Source of the DNA: Chitinophaga sp. Ak27
Lineage (GTDB): Bacteria; Bacteroidota; Bacteroidia; Chitinophagales; Chitinophagaceae
Direction of reading: 5' to 3'
Assembly (NCBI RefSeq): GCF_012726295.1
Contig: NZ_JABAOB010000001.1
Coordinates: forward strand, 620,001 to 684,000
DNA length: 64,000 nt
Shown: in pieces, positions 54,301-62,474 of the stretch
Numbering within the stretch: the stretch's first letter is position 1
Layout: every line of letters starts with the position of its first letter
Notes under the pieces: model-generated
The model's database searches: none
What the model saw: the letters and a program-made list of their open reading frames with translations, nothing else
Told to the model about the DNA's origin: nothing
Made by a program: the position numbers and the translations under genes

Positions 54301-55058
54301 TTCAACACGTTGGGCGCATTGGAGCGGGCCACTTCTTTACCACCAACTTCTTCCTGAGAATAGCCCAGTGTTCTTATATTTCTTTTAATACCCAATGCGG
54401 TAATGGCCACTGCGTCTAGCGAGGTAGCGGAAGATATCATCACGATGTTCATGATGCCATTACCGCTAACGGTCACCCGTTGCTGGGCAAAACCTACAGA
54501 AGAAAAGATCAGCACATCGCCATCCTTGGCTTCCAGCTCAAAGTGTCCATCTATATTGGTAACGGTCCCCCTGTTGGAGCCGGCAATCATTACGTTAATG
54601 CCGGGCAGGGGATCGCCCTCCTTTGATTTTACGAAGCCGCTGATTTTTTGGAAAAGTGCATTCAGGCCGTCTATCTCCATACCACCTTCATTACTTTTCT
54701 CTTTCTTCAGAACAATCTGTTCATTGATCACTTCAAAAGTGATGTGCAATGGGTTAAGCAAACGGTATAATACCTCTCCTAATTGCTCATCGCGGGCAGT
54801 AACCGCAATACGCTGGCGCACCGGCAGCGTATTATTGCTATAGGTAAAGTTGACGGATGTTTTCTCCGTGATAGTTTTGAGTATACTGCGCAGATCACTG
54901 GGTGGCATATTTAATGACACCTTTTTACTCAAAACTTCCTGCGCGTGAACATTTTTTGCGAATGTGCAGGTAATCAGGCAAAACAGAAGCGCTATTTGTA
55001 GTAAGGCAACCCTCATAAAAAATATGACAGTCCTGTTGGAGTTTGCAAATTTGTGCAT
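51324..55058 (-). CDS. SusC/RagA-family TonB-dependent transporter with STN domain (long type)
   Basis: At 1244 residues this is the longest SusC of the window. It has a signal region (about 12-40, ending NVHAQ), an STN domain (about 45-120, LSKKVSLNMPPSDLRSILKT), a carboxypeptidase-D-like sandwich (ISGFVKSKEGDPLPGINVMI), a plug with QPLIIVDGMPMANDLARPYD and GGKGANGVILITTKKGN, and a barrel ending RSLGFQVRVSF. It should both import ligand and signal to the FecR at 55280-56356. The fecR-susC gap carries the conserved element and hairpin at 55153-55205. Confidence 0.96.
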   Translation of the reverse strand: MHKFANSNRTVIFFMRVALLQIALLFCLITCTFAKNVHAQEVLSKKVSLNMPPSDLRSILKTITEKTSVNFTYSNNTLPVRQRIAVTARDEQLGEVLYRLLNPLHITFEVINEQIVLKKEKSNEGGMEIDGLNALFQKISGFVKSKEGDPLPGINVMIAGSNRGTVTNIDGHFELEAKDGDVLIFSSVGFAQQRVTVSGNGIMNIVMISSATSLDAVAITALGIKRNIRTLGYSQEEVGGKEVARSNAPNVLNALAGKMAGVNVTSPNGVDGGTTRILIGGNNTIQGDNQPLIIVDGMPMANDLARPYDVRSAPTGSALYAGNNADAGNTSAPKDFGSPINMINPEDIETISVLKGPTAAALYGGKGANGVILITTKKGNKRNGLGVDYTYGYKTVDPYRYLQLQNEYGAGGMVSLNAPQYLTDANGNNPRLTENWNGMYVDPKTGSGPYGINTYNQVGWPGSGVSWGPKMDGKMITWWDGTQKADVPQPDNIKLLFRNGMQSSHNVSLSGGNEWGSIRASFSRLDNSAVLPNSKYYRNTFNLGANMKLTKRVSVQLTSSYIVNQYHNPPQLGNDDGNSWMKRLVYNAGRNYRGEDIAIYKNPDGSQNQLTNFPWVGNGGATVWNILENNTDQNRRKLLAGVQLNYEATDFLDFIFRGGLDNNTNELTTKNTPTDVLGIKGYYAHGVERDNASNMDFIGTLHKDKIFGGDFNGKFSLGGTIYQREAAGMFNYNDNWAMPYVYSLNSGTYLGNPHPTTESQLRKRMNSVYSFINLSYKDYLFLDITGRNDWSSALPKGQWSYFFPSFAGSFVFSDAFKIDPSVLSFGKVRIAWAQAATDPAPYQVNYTYGTSTFAGQAATMLPGSLPALNYKPTVNTTADFGLVLGFLNNRLNADFRYYKGKSRNQILASPLPISSGVSSIIVNSGVLENSGIELILRAKVIAQKDFGWDVSLNLAHTNNKLLSLSDGTDRVDMASAWNDGGAHGPVISAHVGDQFGTIYGYDYVYDPKTHLPLMVASPYGKPEMNGTLYQATDGLVPLGNSTPKLTGGITNTFTYKNFSVSALIDAKIGGDVWSGTYATIMQQGQARETLKERDGGGLPYTTPDGTKTNWGVILPGVFPDGKINDNVVHYYYKYMPYGVWSSTDLGSGVKGSDWIDRNAVLENTWVKMREISINYQVPSSFIKRTKVFQSASLSLVGRDLFYLYTSLPDHINPEGVNGAGNAQGLEYMSLPSFRSLGFQVRVSF

Positions 55059-55152
55059 AACTTCAAATGTTTTGTTGTGATTAATAAAATCGATTAGTAC
55101 GACAATTCATTTCCTGTGCAGTTGTCCAGACATTACAGGAAAAATTACCCGG

Positions 55153-55205
55153 GTGGCGATGTTAGCGCATCGCCACTTTCTTTTTTGGTTGATACATTAT
55201 GTAAA
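55153..55205 (-). promoter_or_regulatory. susC leader: conserved element plus hairpin (locus 4)
   Basis: On the plus strand TTTTTGGTTGATAC plus a 4-base variable part and TGTAAA (55182-55205) match 22840-22863 at 21 of 24 bases. On the minus strand it is followed by a 9-bp perfect hairpin, GTGGCGATG/CATCGCCAC (55153-55161 / 55168-55176), then CCGGGTAATTTTTCC. The hairpin could terminate readthrough from fecR or form part of the susC leader. The rest of the 221-bp gap 55059-55279 shows nothing else. Confidence 0.5.
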
Positions 55206-55279
55206 CATTGGGTTCGTTTTTCGAGAATTACAAGTGATTTACAAGTGAATAACAAGCGATTTATAAATGAACAATACGG

Positions 55280-56356
55280 TTAGTTACAGGGTTTGCCGGT
55301 AATAAATACCTGGCCGTCCCTGATAGCGTAACTGGCGTTGATAGCCGCGCAGATAATCTTTAACTTATTTTCAAACGTTTCATTCCTGATAGTGGTGGTA
55401 ATAAGGCACTTGCCAAACGTTTCCTCGCTGGCATTAATCTTAATACTGTAGGCGCTTTCCAGTGCTTTAAAAATGCTGAGGACCGGTGCATTATCGAACG
55501 CAAAAGCGGGTATTTCCGCCGCCGGCTGGAGGGCCGCCAGCTGCTCGCTGTTCAGCGAATCGGCTACAAAGGCAGCAGTGCGGGCATCGAACCGCAATTG
55601 ATGACCGGGTGTAATAATATAACTGTGCTGCTTATCAGTCATGCTGCACACGGCAATTTTTCCTGTCTTTACGGTAACCGTGAGGCTACCACTTTCTTCC
55701 GATACATTAAAGCTGGTGCCCAGTACGCGGATGGCTACTTTGGGCGTATATACATAAAATGGCCGTTCCGCATCTTTAGCGATATCAAAAAAAGCATTTC
55801 CTTTCAGGTATACTTCTCTTTTAGATTGGGTAAGAAAGGCGTCGTGCTTGATGGTGGCGCCTGTTTTTAATATAACAGAGGAGCCGTCTGTCAGCCACGC
55901 TACCTGGTCGGTAGTACTGGTATTAACCCGCACCAGCTGCTGCTGTTCCATATGGCTTTGCAGTTTATCGGCCAGCAGGTTTTCTTTAGTGGCGGATTTC
56001 CGGGAGATGGATACCATCGCGATACCACCCGCTATTACAGCTGCTGCCGCCCACCACCATTTACGCAGGGAAGCTATCCTGGCGGTAGTTGGCGCAGGCG
56101 AAGGCACTTCCTTGTCTAGGTATTGATCAAGAGAGGCATATATTTCGTCCAGTAAACGGCGGTCTACTTTGTGGGGAACAGTTTTACCCAAAGTCTGCAC
56201 CATTGTCCGGGCTTTTTCCAGCACAGGCACCCGCTCGGGATGGTCTGCCATCCATTGTTCCCACCGTGCGGTATTGGCCGCATCGGGAAACAATACCCAT
56301 TGAACAAAATGGTCGTCCTGTATAAATTCCCAGGTATCCTCTCCAAAATACTTCAT
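55280..56356 (-). CDS. FecR-family anti-sigma factor
   Basis: From ATG at 56356 (MKYFGEDTWEFIQDDHFVQW) the protein is 358 residues, with one membrane segment at about 101-117 (WWAAAAVIAGGIAMVSI), a periplasmic FecR domain (AWLTDGSSVILKTG, VLGTSFNVSEE) and a C-terminal DUF4974-like part. The frame is open for 43 more codons upstream to 56485, but these overlap the A/T-rich gap and do not look like FecR sequence. It should regulate the sigma factor at 56515-57126. Confidence 0.92.
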   Translation of the reverse strand: MKYFGEDTWEFIQDDHFVQWVLFPDAANTARWEQWMADHPERVPVLEKARTMVQTLGKTVPHKVDRRLLDEIYASLDQYLDKEVPSPAPTTARIASLRKWWWAAAAVIAGGIAMVSISRKSATKENLLADKLQSHMEQQQLVRVNTSTTDQVAWLTDGSSVILKTGATIKHDAFLTQSKREVYLKGNAFFDIAKDAERPFYVYTPKVAIRVLGTSFNVSEESGSLTVTVKTGKIAVCSMTDKQHSYIITPGHQLRFDARTAAFVADSLNSEQLAALQPAAEIPAFAFDNAPVLSIFKALESAYSIKINASEETFGKCLITTTIRNETFENKLKIICAAINASYAIRDGQVFITGKPCN

Positions 56357-56514
56357 GCAACGATGATTTAAACGGCAATAAAACTGCCCTTTTATCATAA
56401 ATGACAAAAGCTTTGTTTTTATACTCAAAAAAAATAAAGTTTTTTTAACTTTTCTTTGAAACGCCCCTCCATAAAGGACATTCATAGGGATGGCAAAGAA
56501 GAAATAAAGGCCGT

Positions 56515-57126
56515 TTATAGAAAGAAATAAAAGGTTTTCAGCAAACGCCGGGCAAAAGGAGTGGTTTCCAGGGTTTCTTTAATCCGTCCCAGCGCATTGT
56601 AAAGGAGGTTGCTGACAGACTGGTATTTCATATGCATCATTTCAGCTATCTGGGCATTGGTAAAACCCATATAAAATCGGAGCATAATAATTTCCTGCTG
56701 ACGCCGGGATAACTTTTTAATGGCGTTGTTCAGCAACTGGCTGCGTGAATCCTTTGTTTCCGAATCAATGATTTGCTCTTCTACCGTCGCTTCCGGCTGA
56801 ATATGATCGTGCAGGTATTGGTCTTGCTTGCCGGCGATACTCCGGTACTGGTAATTAGCCCTGATCAATTTATACTTAAGACTTCGGCACAAATAAAACC
56901 GTATGGCCACATCTTCACTCACGTGATCCCGGCTATTCCATATTTCTATAAAAAGATCATGGATCATGTCTTTTAGTTTCTCCTGGTCGGTACAAAACCT
57001 AAAACCATATTGAAACAAGTACACGGTATATTCCCGGTAAATGAAGGTAAAGGCAGCTTTGTCACCAGCTTTAAATCGCTTCCATAAAGCCGCTTCGTCA
57101 AAACGAGCATCTCTCATTGCAGGCAT
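56515..57126 (-). CDS. ECF RNA polymerase sigma factor (FecI-like)
   Basis: The 203-residue ECF sigma factor has region 2 (LKDMIHDLFIEIWNSRDHVS) and region 4 (FTNAQIAEMMHMKYQSVSNL). It heads locus 4. The start MPAMRDARF at 57126 or MRDARF at 57117 cannot be separated. Compared with the other three sigma factors it has a distinctive region 4 (SVSNLLYNALGRIK), fitting its pairing with the longer SusC type. Confidence 0.93.
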   Translation of the reverse strand: MPAMRDARFDEAALWKRFKAGDKAAFTFIYREYTVYLFQYGFRFCTDQEKLKDMIHDLFIEIWNSRDHVSEDVAIRFYLCRSLKYKLIRANYQYRSIAGKQDQYLHDHIQPEATVEEQIIDSETKDSRSQLLNNAIKKLSRRQQEIIMLRFYMGFTNAQIAEMMHMKYQSVSNLLYNALGRIKETLETTPFARRLLKTFYFFL

Positions 57127-57460
57127 GCGTGGATCTTTTACAGCAAAACTGATTTTGGTCTTAATAATAGCTGGCTAAAACTTTTATTAGTACTGTCAAT
57201 GTAGCTATTTTTTAGCAATTGATCAAAAATCATTCAAATAGCATCTGTGATGCACATAAAAATATCAGTCAACCAGCCCGCTGGCCGGCCAAAACAATAA
57301 ATGTAAATAAAACGGTTATCATCTTCCGGCAAAATATTACAGGGGATTTGCCCCCTGGTAAAAAGACAAAATACACTATCAACCAGATAAAATTGTCGAC
57401 CAGCGCGGGAAGTGATCATCTTATTTTTGACGGACATTGATTTTAAACAACACTGCTACT
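57127..57460. other. Divergent intergenic region, sigma gene and fucosidase gene
   Basis: This 334-bp A/T-rich stretch between two divergent genes contains no convincing gene. It holds a small inverted repeat CAGGGG/CCCCTG (57340-57345 / 57352-57357) and a TATTTTTG box (57422-57429) on the plus strand, 31 bp before the fucosidase ATG, that fits a Bacteroidota -7 element; no good -33 TTTG is correctly spaced. Confidence 0.4.
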
Positions 57461-58972
57461 ATGACCGGACCATTTATCAAACACACCCTGTATGCGGCTA
57501 CCCTGGCCATTGCCATGACCCAGGCAGCAGTGGCACAGCAACTACCCGTTACAAAAGGCCCTTATCAACCTACCGATGCATCCCTTCAACAATACAAGTA
57601 CCCCGATTGGTTTCGTGATGCCAAGTTTGGTATCTGGGCACACTGGGGACCACAGGCCGTACCTCGTATGGGCGACTGGTACGCCCGCCAAATGTATGAA
57701 GAAGGCAGCGCCGACTACCAATACCACGTGGCACATTACGGGCATCCATCCAAATTTGGTTACAAGGATATCATCCCATTATGGAAAGCAGAAAAATGGG
57801 ACCCGGAAAAATTAATGGCACTCTATAAAAAAACCGGGGCGCGGTACTTCGTGAGCATGGGCAGTCACCACGACAACTTCTTCCTATGGAACTCGCGCAT
57901 CCACCCCTGGAACGCCGTAAAAATGGGCCCGAAAAAAGATGTAGTGGGACTCTGGCAAAAGGCGGCCAAAAAAGAGGGACTTTATTTCGGCGTATCTGAA
58001 CACCTGGCCGCCAGCTACACCTGGTTCCAGCCCAGCCATCGCGCCGATAAAGCCGGCCAGTACAAAGACGTTCCCTACGATGGCAATGACACTGCCTATG
58101 CCTCGCTGTATCATACCCGCGCCGCCGACAACGACAATGGCTGGCTCACCACCAACCCCGCCTGGATGAAAGTATGGTACGACGATGTAAAAGAACTGGT
58201 AGAAACCTATCATCCGGACCTGCTCTATTCCGATAGCCAGCTACCCTTTGGAGATACCGGGCGCAGTATGCTGGCCAACTTTTACAACGACAACCTGCAA
58301 TACCATAAAGGCAAGGCGACAGCCGTATACAATTGTAAGCAACCGTCTGATGGCAAGTGGGCGCAGGACCTGGAAAGAGGCGTACAGGATAGTATCAGCC
58401 CCTTCCCCTGGCAAACAGATACCTCTATCGGCGACTGGTACTACCGTACCGGGCAGCATTATAAATCGGCTACCGATATCCTGCGCATGCTCGCCGATAT
58501 CGTCAGCAAAAACGGGAACCTGCTGATCAATATCGTGCAAACACCGGAAGGCGACCTGGAACCCGATATCCTGCATACCCTGGATGAAATAGGCCAATGG
58601 ATGGCTGTAAACGGAGAAGGTATCTATGGTAGCCGCCCCTGGAAAGTTTTCGGAGAGAAATCCGGCAACACGGCCACTGTCAAAGCAGGCAATTTTAACG
58701 AAGACAAAATAAAATATACCGCCGAAGATATCCGGTTTACCACGCGCAACAACTACCTTTACGCGTATATCCTCGACAAGCCCGCCAGGGCTGTACGGAT
58801 TAAAGCATTAGGCAGCAACGCCAACCTGAATCATAAAAAAATTACAGCTATACAACTGCTGGGTAGTAAGGAACCGCTGAAATGGAAAGTGGAAGCAGAT
58901 GCACTGGTGATAGATATGCCGGCACAACTCCCCTCCTGGACCGTTACCGGCCTGAAAATCAGCCTGAAATAA
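57461..58972 (+). CDS. Secreted GH29 alpha-L-fucosidase
   Basis: From ATG at 57461 the protein is 503 residues, with signal peptide HTLYAATLAIAMTQAAVAQQ. The GH29 barrel is recognised by WFRDAKFGIWAHWGPQAVP, GARYFVSMGSHHDNFFLW and the nucleophile Asp at about residue 258 in YHPDLLYSDSQLP. A C-terminal beta-sandwich follows (about 420-503). It releases terminal alpha-L-fucose from glycans in the periplasm. An in-frame TTG at 57437 is unlikely as start. The next genes, a sugar-acid-type dehydrogenase and an AraC regulator on the same strand, fit a small fucose-use unit. Confidence 0.92.
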   Translation: MTGPFIKHTLYAATLAIAMTQAAVAQQLPVTKGPYQPTDASLQQYKYPDWFRDAKFGIWAHWGPQAVPRMGDWYARQMYEEGSADYQYHVAHYGHPSKFGYKDIIPLWKAEKWDPEKLMALYKKTGARYFVSMGSHHDNFFLWNSRIHPWNAVKMGPKKDVVGLWQKAAKKEGLYFGVSEHLAASYTWFQPSHRADKAGQYKDVPYDGNDTAYASLYHTRAADNDNGWLTTNPAWMKVWYDDVKELVETYHPDLLYSDSQLPFGDTGRSMLANFYNDNLQYHKGKATAVYNCKQPSDGKWAQDLERGVQDSISPFPWQTDTSIGDWYYRTGQHYKSATDILRMLADIVSKNGNLLINIVQTPEGDLEPDILHTLDEIGQWMAVNGEGIYGSRPWKVFGEKSGNTATVKAGNFNEDKIKYTAEDIRFTTRNNYLYAYILDKPARAVRIKALGSNANLNHKKITAIQLLGSKEPLKWKVEADALVIDMPAQLPSWTVTGLKISLK

Positions 58973-58981
58973 GACAACGAT

Positions 58982-59998
58982 ATGATGTACGAACTGATCT
59001 GTTCTTCTCCCGGTCATCTGACCTATGCACGCACGGACTTACCTGTATTAACACCGGGCCATGCCATTATCAAAATTAAACGGATAGGCATCTGTGGCAC
59101 AGATCTCCATGCCTTTGAAGGCACCCAGCCTTTCTTTCAATATCCCCGCGTACTGGGACATGAATTATCCGGGGAGCTGGTGGCCTTTGACAATGCACCT
59201 GGTTTCCGGGAAGGTGAGGCCGTTACCTTCATTCCCTACTTCAGCTGCGGCACCTGTATTGCCTGTCGCCGGGGACTTCCCAACTGCTGCGAGCAAATCA
59301 ATGTGTTTGGCGTACATAGCGACGGGGGGATGAAGGAATATATTTCCATTCCTTCTGCATCGCTGCTGCATGGCGAGGGACTGAGCTACGAAGCGCTGGC
59401 ACTGGTAGAACCGCTGGCAATTGGCGCCCATGCCGTGAGGCGGGCAGCCATACAACCCGGCGAATATGTGCTGGTGACCGGCGCAGGGCCAATAGGCCTC
59501 GCCGCCATGGAGTTTGCCCGTATTGCCGGCGCACAGGTAATCGCGCTGGATGTAAATGCCGAACGCCTGGAATATTGCACCTCCAGGTTCCAGATCCCTT
59601 TTGCAGTCAACGCCCGCGATGCCGATGCCAGGGAACAAGTAAAAGCCATCACCGGGGGCGATATGCCCACGGTAGTCATGGATGCCACAGGCAACCTGCA
59701 AGCCATGAATAATGGCATCTATTACCTGGCGCATGGAGGCCGCTACGTACTGGTAGGCCTGCAAAAGGAAGTCCTGAGCTTCTCCAACCCGGAACTGCAT
59801 AAACGGGAAACTACCCTGCTTTGCAGCAGGAATGCCACCCGGGCCGATTTTGAGCATGTGATCAGGTCTATTCAACAGGGACTCGTCAACCCGGCAGCCT
59901 ATATCACCCATCACATCGATTTTATGGCAATAAAAGATACGTTCCCCTCGTTGGCCGATCCGGCCACCAAAGTGGTTAAAGCGATGGTGACCCTGTAA
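58982..59998 (+). CDS. Zinc-dependent medium-chain dehydrogenase, LgoD-like (L-galactonate/L-fuconate type)
   Basis: The 338-residue MDR enzyme has GICGTDLHAF and VLGHELSGE for the catalytic zinc, CGTCIACRRGLPNCC for the structural zinc, and VTGAGPIGLAAMEFARIAGA for NAD binding. The overall pattern, including FGVHSDGGMKEYISIP and ELHKRETTLLCSRNATRADF, closely resembles E. coli LgoD (L-galactonate oxidoreductase). L-fucose is 6-deoxy-L-galactose, so an L-fuconate or related role beside the fucosidase is plausible. It starts 9 bp after the GH29 stop codon. ATGs at 58982 and 58985 are both possible. Confidence 0.88.
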   Translation: MMYELICSSPGHLTYARTDLPVLTPGHAIIKIKRIGICGTDLHAFEGTQPFFQYPRVLGHELSGELVAFDNAPGFREGEAVTFIPYFSCGTCIACRRGLPNCCEQINVFGVHSDGGMKEYISIPSASLLHGEGLSYEALALVEPLAIGAHAVRRAAIQPGEYVLVTGAGPIGLAAMEFARIAGAQVIALDVNAERLEYCTSRFQIPFAVNARDADAREQVKAITGGDMPTVVMDATGNLQAMNNGIYYLAHGGRYVLVGLQKEVLSFSNPELHKRETTLLCSRNATRADFEHVIRSIQQGLVNPAAYITHHIDFMAIKDTFPSLADPATKVVKAMVTL

Positions 59999-60065
59999 AT
60001 AAGGAATGATGACAGAAAACAACTATTTTAGCGCTATCTGATGACTGTCTTAATCCACCACGTGT

Positions 60066-60941
60066 ATGAAAGCAGTATTAAAAAATGTATCTACCTCCCC
60101 CGAGTGTTCCTTCACCGTGAGAAGGGATATCGGGGAAAAAATGCGCAATAACTGGCATTATCATCCTGAACTGGAGCTGCTGTACATTAAGAAAAGCTCC
60201 GGCACCTGGCTGATAGGCGACTATATCGGTCCTTTTGCAAGCGGGGATGTGGTGCTGATTGGCGCTAACCTTCCCCACGCTTTCCGCCATGAGGAAACAT
60301 TTGTATGCGAACAGAAAGATGTTTCCGGGGAAGCCGTAGTAGCCTTATTCAAGCAGGATATTACACCGATGCTCACTGCTTTACCGGAAATGCGGAAGCT
60401 CACACACCTGTTATCGCTTTCGCGACTGGGCCTGAAAGTAGAAGCACCCACTGCCACCAAAGTAGCCCGCATGATGGAAGAGCTGCCCGAGCAATCGCCC
60501 GGTAGCCGCTTGCTGTCGCTGCTGCAAATCCTTTTCCTGATTGCCGACAGCGGCGACTACCGGTTGCTATCTACTCAAAGTATACCGGCTAACACCGGTC
60601 ACCATGAAAATGAACGGCTAAAGGCAGTGATGGAATATACCCTCACCCATTTTAAAAATAAAGTCAGCCTGGAAGAAGCAGCCGCCATCATGCACATGAC
60701 CAGCACTTCCTTCTGCCGGTATTTTAAAATACAGAAAGGCATTACCTATGTACGCTTTATCACGGAACTCAGGATAGGTCATGCCTGTAACCTGCTGATA
60801 GAATCAGATGCCAGCATCAGTGAAATCTGCTATGAATGCGGCTATAACACCCTCTCCCACTTCATTAACATGTTTAAACTGATCACCGGTAAAACACCCA
60901 TGGAGTATAAGAAATTTCATTGCCGCCTGGATGTAAGATGA
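60066..60941 (+). CDS. AraC-family regulator with cupin sensing domain
   Basis: The 291-residue protein has an N-terminal cupin (about 10-85, with NNWHYHPELELLYIKKSSGT and GANLPHAF) and two C-terminal helix-turn-helices, the first in SLEEAAAIMHMTSTSFCRYF and the second in SISEICYECGYNTLSHFINM. It lies 67 bp after the LgoD-like gene on the same strand and probably activates the fucosidase-dehydrogenase unit in response to a sugar. A hairpin terminator follows at 60959. Confidence 0.92.
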   Translation: MKAVLKNVSTSPECSFTVRRDIGEKMRNNWHYHPELELLYIKKSSGTWLIGDYIGPFASGDVVLIGANLPHAFRHEETFVCEQKDVSGEAVVALFKQDITPMLTALPEMRKLTHLLSLSRLGLKVEAPTATKVARMMEELPEQSPGSRLLSLLQILFLIADSGDYRLLSTQSIPANTGHHENERLKAVMEYTLTHFKNKVSLEEAAAIMHMTSTSFCRYFKIQKGITYVRFITELRIGHACNLLIESDASISEICYECGYNTLSHFINMFKLITGKTPMEYKKFHCRLDVR

Positions 60942-60958
60942 TCTCCACAGTAAAAAAT

Positions 60959-60984
60959 GGCCGCCGGACAATCGTCCGGCGGCC
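60959..60984 (+). terminator. Hairpin terminator after AraC gene
   Basis: An 11-bp perfect GC stem (GGCCGCCGGAC 60959-60969 / GTCCGGCGGCC 60974-60984) with loop AATC, 18 bp after the AraC stop codon. There is no T-run on the plus strand; an A-run precedes it. The remaining 238 bp to the next gene show nothing recognisable. Confidence 0.7.
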
Positions 60985-61222
60985 GGTGAAACAGAGACAA
61001 CATATGTCTTATTACCGCCCTTTCCGATAAAGTACTATTTACCGGGCTGTTGAAGTGCCATCGAAATTTGCGTTAATCTGTTATGCCGTATAGGGGGCCA
61101 CGTTATATGGCTTCGCTTGCCTGTGCTAAAATGCATGGGTTTCCGTTTAAGGACACTGTAGTCAATTATGAGGATATTGGTTTTCACTTATAAAACGGGA
61201 TAAAGCGCGCATCCCTCTATTC

Positions 61223-61786
61223 ATGAAAATTTCCGGTTGTCGTGTATATTTACACCCTATGGAGCTGAGCGACGCTATTTCACTGATTAATCACCCTTAT
61301 TTCAACAGGAGTCCCCACCAGATATGGGCAGACCTAGGCGCCGGCAGCGGCTTATTTACCTATGCACTGGCGCATTTGCTGGGCAGCAACAGTACCGTGT
61401 ACGCCTATGATAAAGTGCCAGTGAGGTTACAGTCTTTACCCAACCCTCCAGGGGTAAACATTCGCACCGGGCAACTGGATTTTGTAACAACGCTGCTGCC
61501 TGTTCAACACCTGGATGGCCTCCTGATGGCTAACTCCCTTCACTATGTGGCTGATAAAGCCGCTTTTATCCGGCAAGTACAATCTCATCTTCAGCCCAAT
61601 GGTGTTTTCCTCGTAGTCGAATACGATACATCTTCCGCCAATACATGGGTACCTTATCCTGTTCCTTTTAAAGAGCTGGCACAGCTGTTCCGGCAGCAAG
61701 GCTTTGGTAACGCGGTTAAAATAAATGAACGCCCCTCCGTATTCCGGTCAGGGAAAATGTACGCGGCGCTGTTCAGTAGAAAATAA
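61223..61786 (+). CDS. Class I SAM-dependent methyltransferase
   Basis: The 187-residue protein has a Rossmann-type methyltransferase fold: motif I in WADLGAGSGLFTYALA, an acidic end of strand 2 in VYAYDKV, motif IV-like HLDGLLMANSLHYV and LQPNGVFLVVEYD. It resembles ubiE/COQ5-type small-molecule methyltransferases, but the substrate is not apparent. Starts at 61223 and 61259 (MELSDA) are possible; the second is the one common in homologous N-termini. It stands alone and faces a convergent gene across the hairpin at 61789-61894. Confidence 0.85.
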   Translation: MKISGCRVYLHPMELSDAISLINHPYFNRSPHQIWADLGAGSGLFTYALAHLLGSNSTVYAYDKVPVRLQSLPNPPGVNIRTGQLDFVTTLLPVQHLDGLLMANSLHYVADKAAFIRQVQSHLQPNGVFLVVEYDTSSANTWVPYPVPFKELAQLFRQQGFGNAVKINERPSVFRSGKMYAALFSRK

Positions 61787-61788
61787 AG

Positions 61789-61894
61789 CACGCAAAGACG
61801 AGGAATGAAGCAGGCAAAGGTGGAAAGCAGCAAAGCAGCAAAGAAGTATAAAACTTACTCCCTTTGCTGCTTTGCTGCTTTCCGCCTTTGCGTG
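61789..61894. repeat. Large intergenic hairpin, cacgc-aaag family, copy 2
   Basis: A 22-bp perfect stem (61822-61843 / 61862-61883, built from the unit GCAGCAAA) extends with one mismatch to about 30 bp (61814-61891), and CACGCAAAG (61789-61797) is mirrored by CTTTGCGTG (61886-61894). The 18-nt loop contains a nested AAGT/ACTT pair. It lies exactly between two convergent genes and probably ends both transcripts. It is related in sequence to 48307-48382. Confidence 0.7.
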
Positions 61895-61895
61895 A

Positions 61896-62474
61896 TTATT
61901 TGGGGCGACCTTTGGTTCTAGGAATGGCTTTACAACAGTTACCGTTGCTATCTAACGGATCTGCCAGGTATACGCCATTTACTTTCTTATCTATCTTCTC
62001 TGTATACTCGGCATCTACATTGATTCTTCCTTTCTTTATTTCATAAAACCGGGAAGGGAGATAGTAGATAGAATCTGCCGAAGGATGTGCCTTTGGCGCT
62101 TCGCTGCCGCCAAACTCCAGCTGCCCATCGTGGTCATAGTCTTTTACATCGGAAGCTACTGCGCTGAGCAGAGAATCGGCAATGGAGTTGTTGATACCGA
62201 ATACAATCAACCTGTTTTTATTGGGAGCAGCGGTCACTTCCAGGAACAGGAACACATTTCCGCCGTCTTCAATAAGACGGTTACGCCGGCTGTTATATAC
62301 GATTTTATCGGGCGACAACTGGTAGGTTTTGTTGCCATTTACGAAAATAGTGCCTTTATATACCGCGATCAGCTGTTGTTTGCTGCTGGTAAAATGAAGG
62401 TTTTCAGCGGTTTTCTGAGCCAGGGCCGGCAGGCTGATCATTAGCAGCAGGCAGTAACAGAGTCGTTGGAGCAT
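61896..62474 (-). CDS. Secreted hypothetical protein
   Basis: The 192-residue protein has a clear signal peptide (MLQRLCYCLLLMISLPALA) and a mature part rich in strands, with ENLHFTSSKQQLIAVYKGTI, GGNVFLFLEVTAAPNKNRLI and an acidic calcium-loop-like stretch VKDYDHDGQLEFGG. I do not recognise the family. The DYDHDGQLEFGG segment suggests a structural metal site. It ends directly at the hairpin 61789-61894 and has no obvious functional partner. Confidence 0.7.
   Translation of the reverse strand: MLQRLCYCLLLMISLPALAQKTAENLHFTSSKQQLIAVYKGTIFVNGNKTYQLSPDKIVYNSRRNRLIEDGGNVFLFLEVTAAPNKNRLIVFGINNSIADSLLSAVASDVKDYDHDGQLEFGGSEAPKAHPSADSIYYLPSRFYEIKKGRINVDAEYTEKIDKKVNGVYLADPLDSNGNCCKAIPRTKGRPK

Noticed and set aside
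59165..60022. A 285-codon minus-strand frame
   Set aside because: It is antisense to the LgoD-like dehydrogenase gene, is rich in Cys/His/Gly as expected from a shadow frame, and shows no domain.
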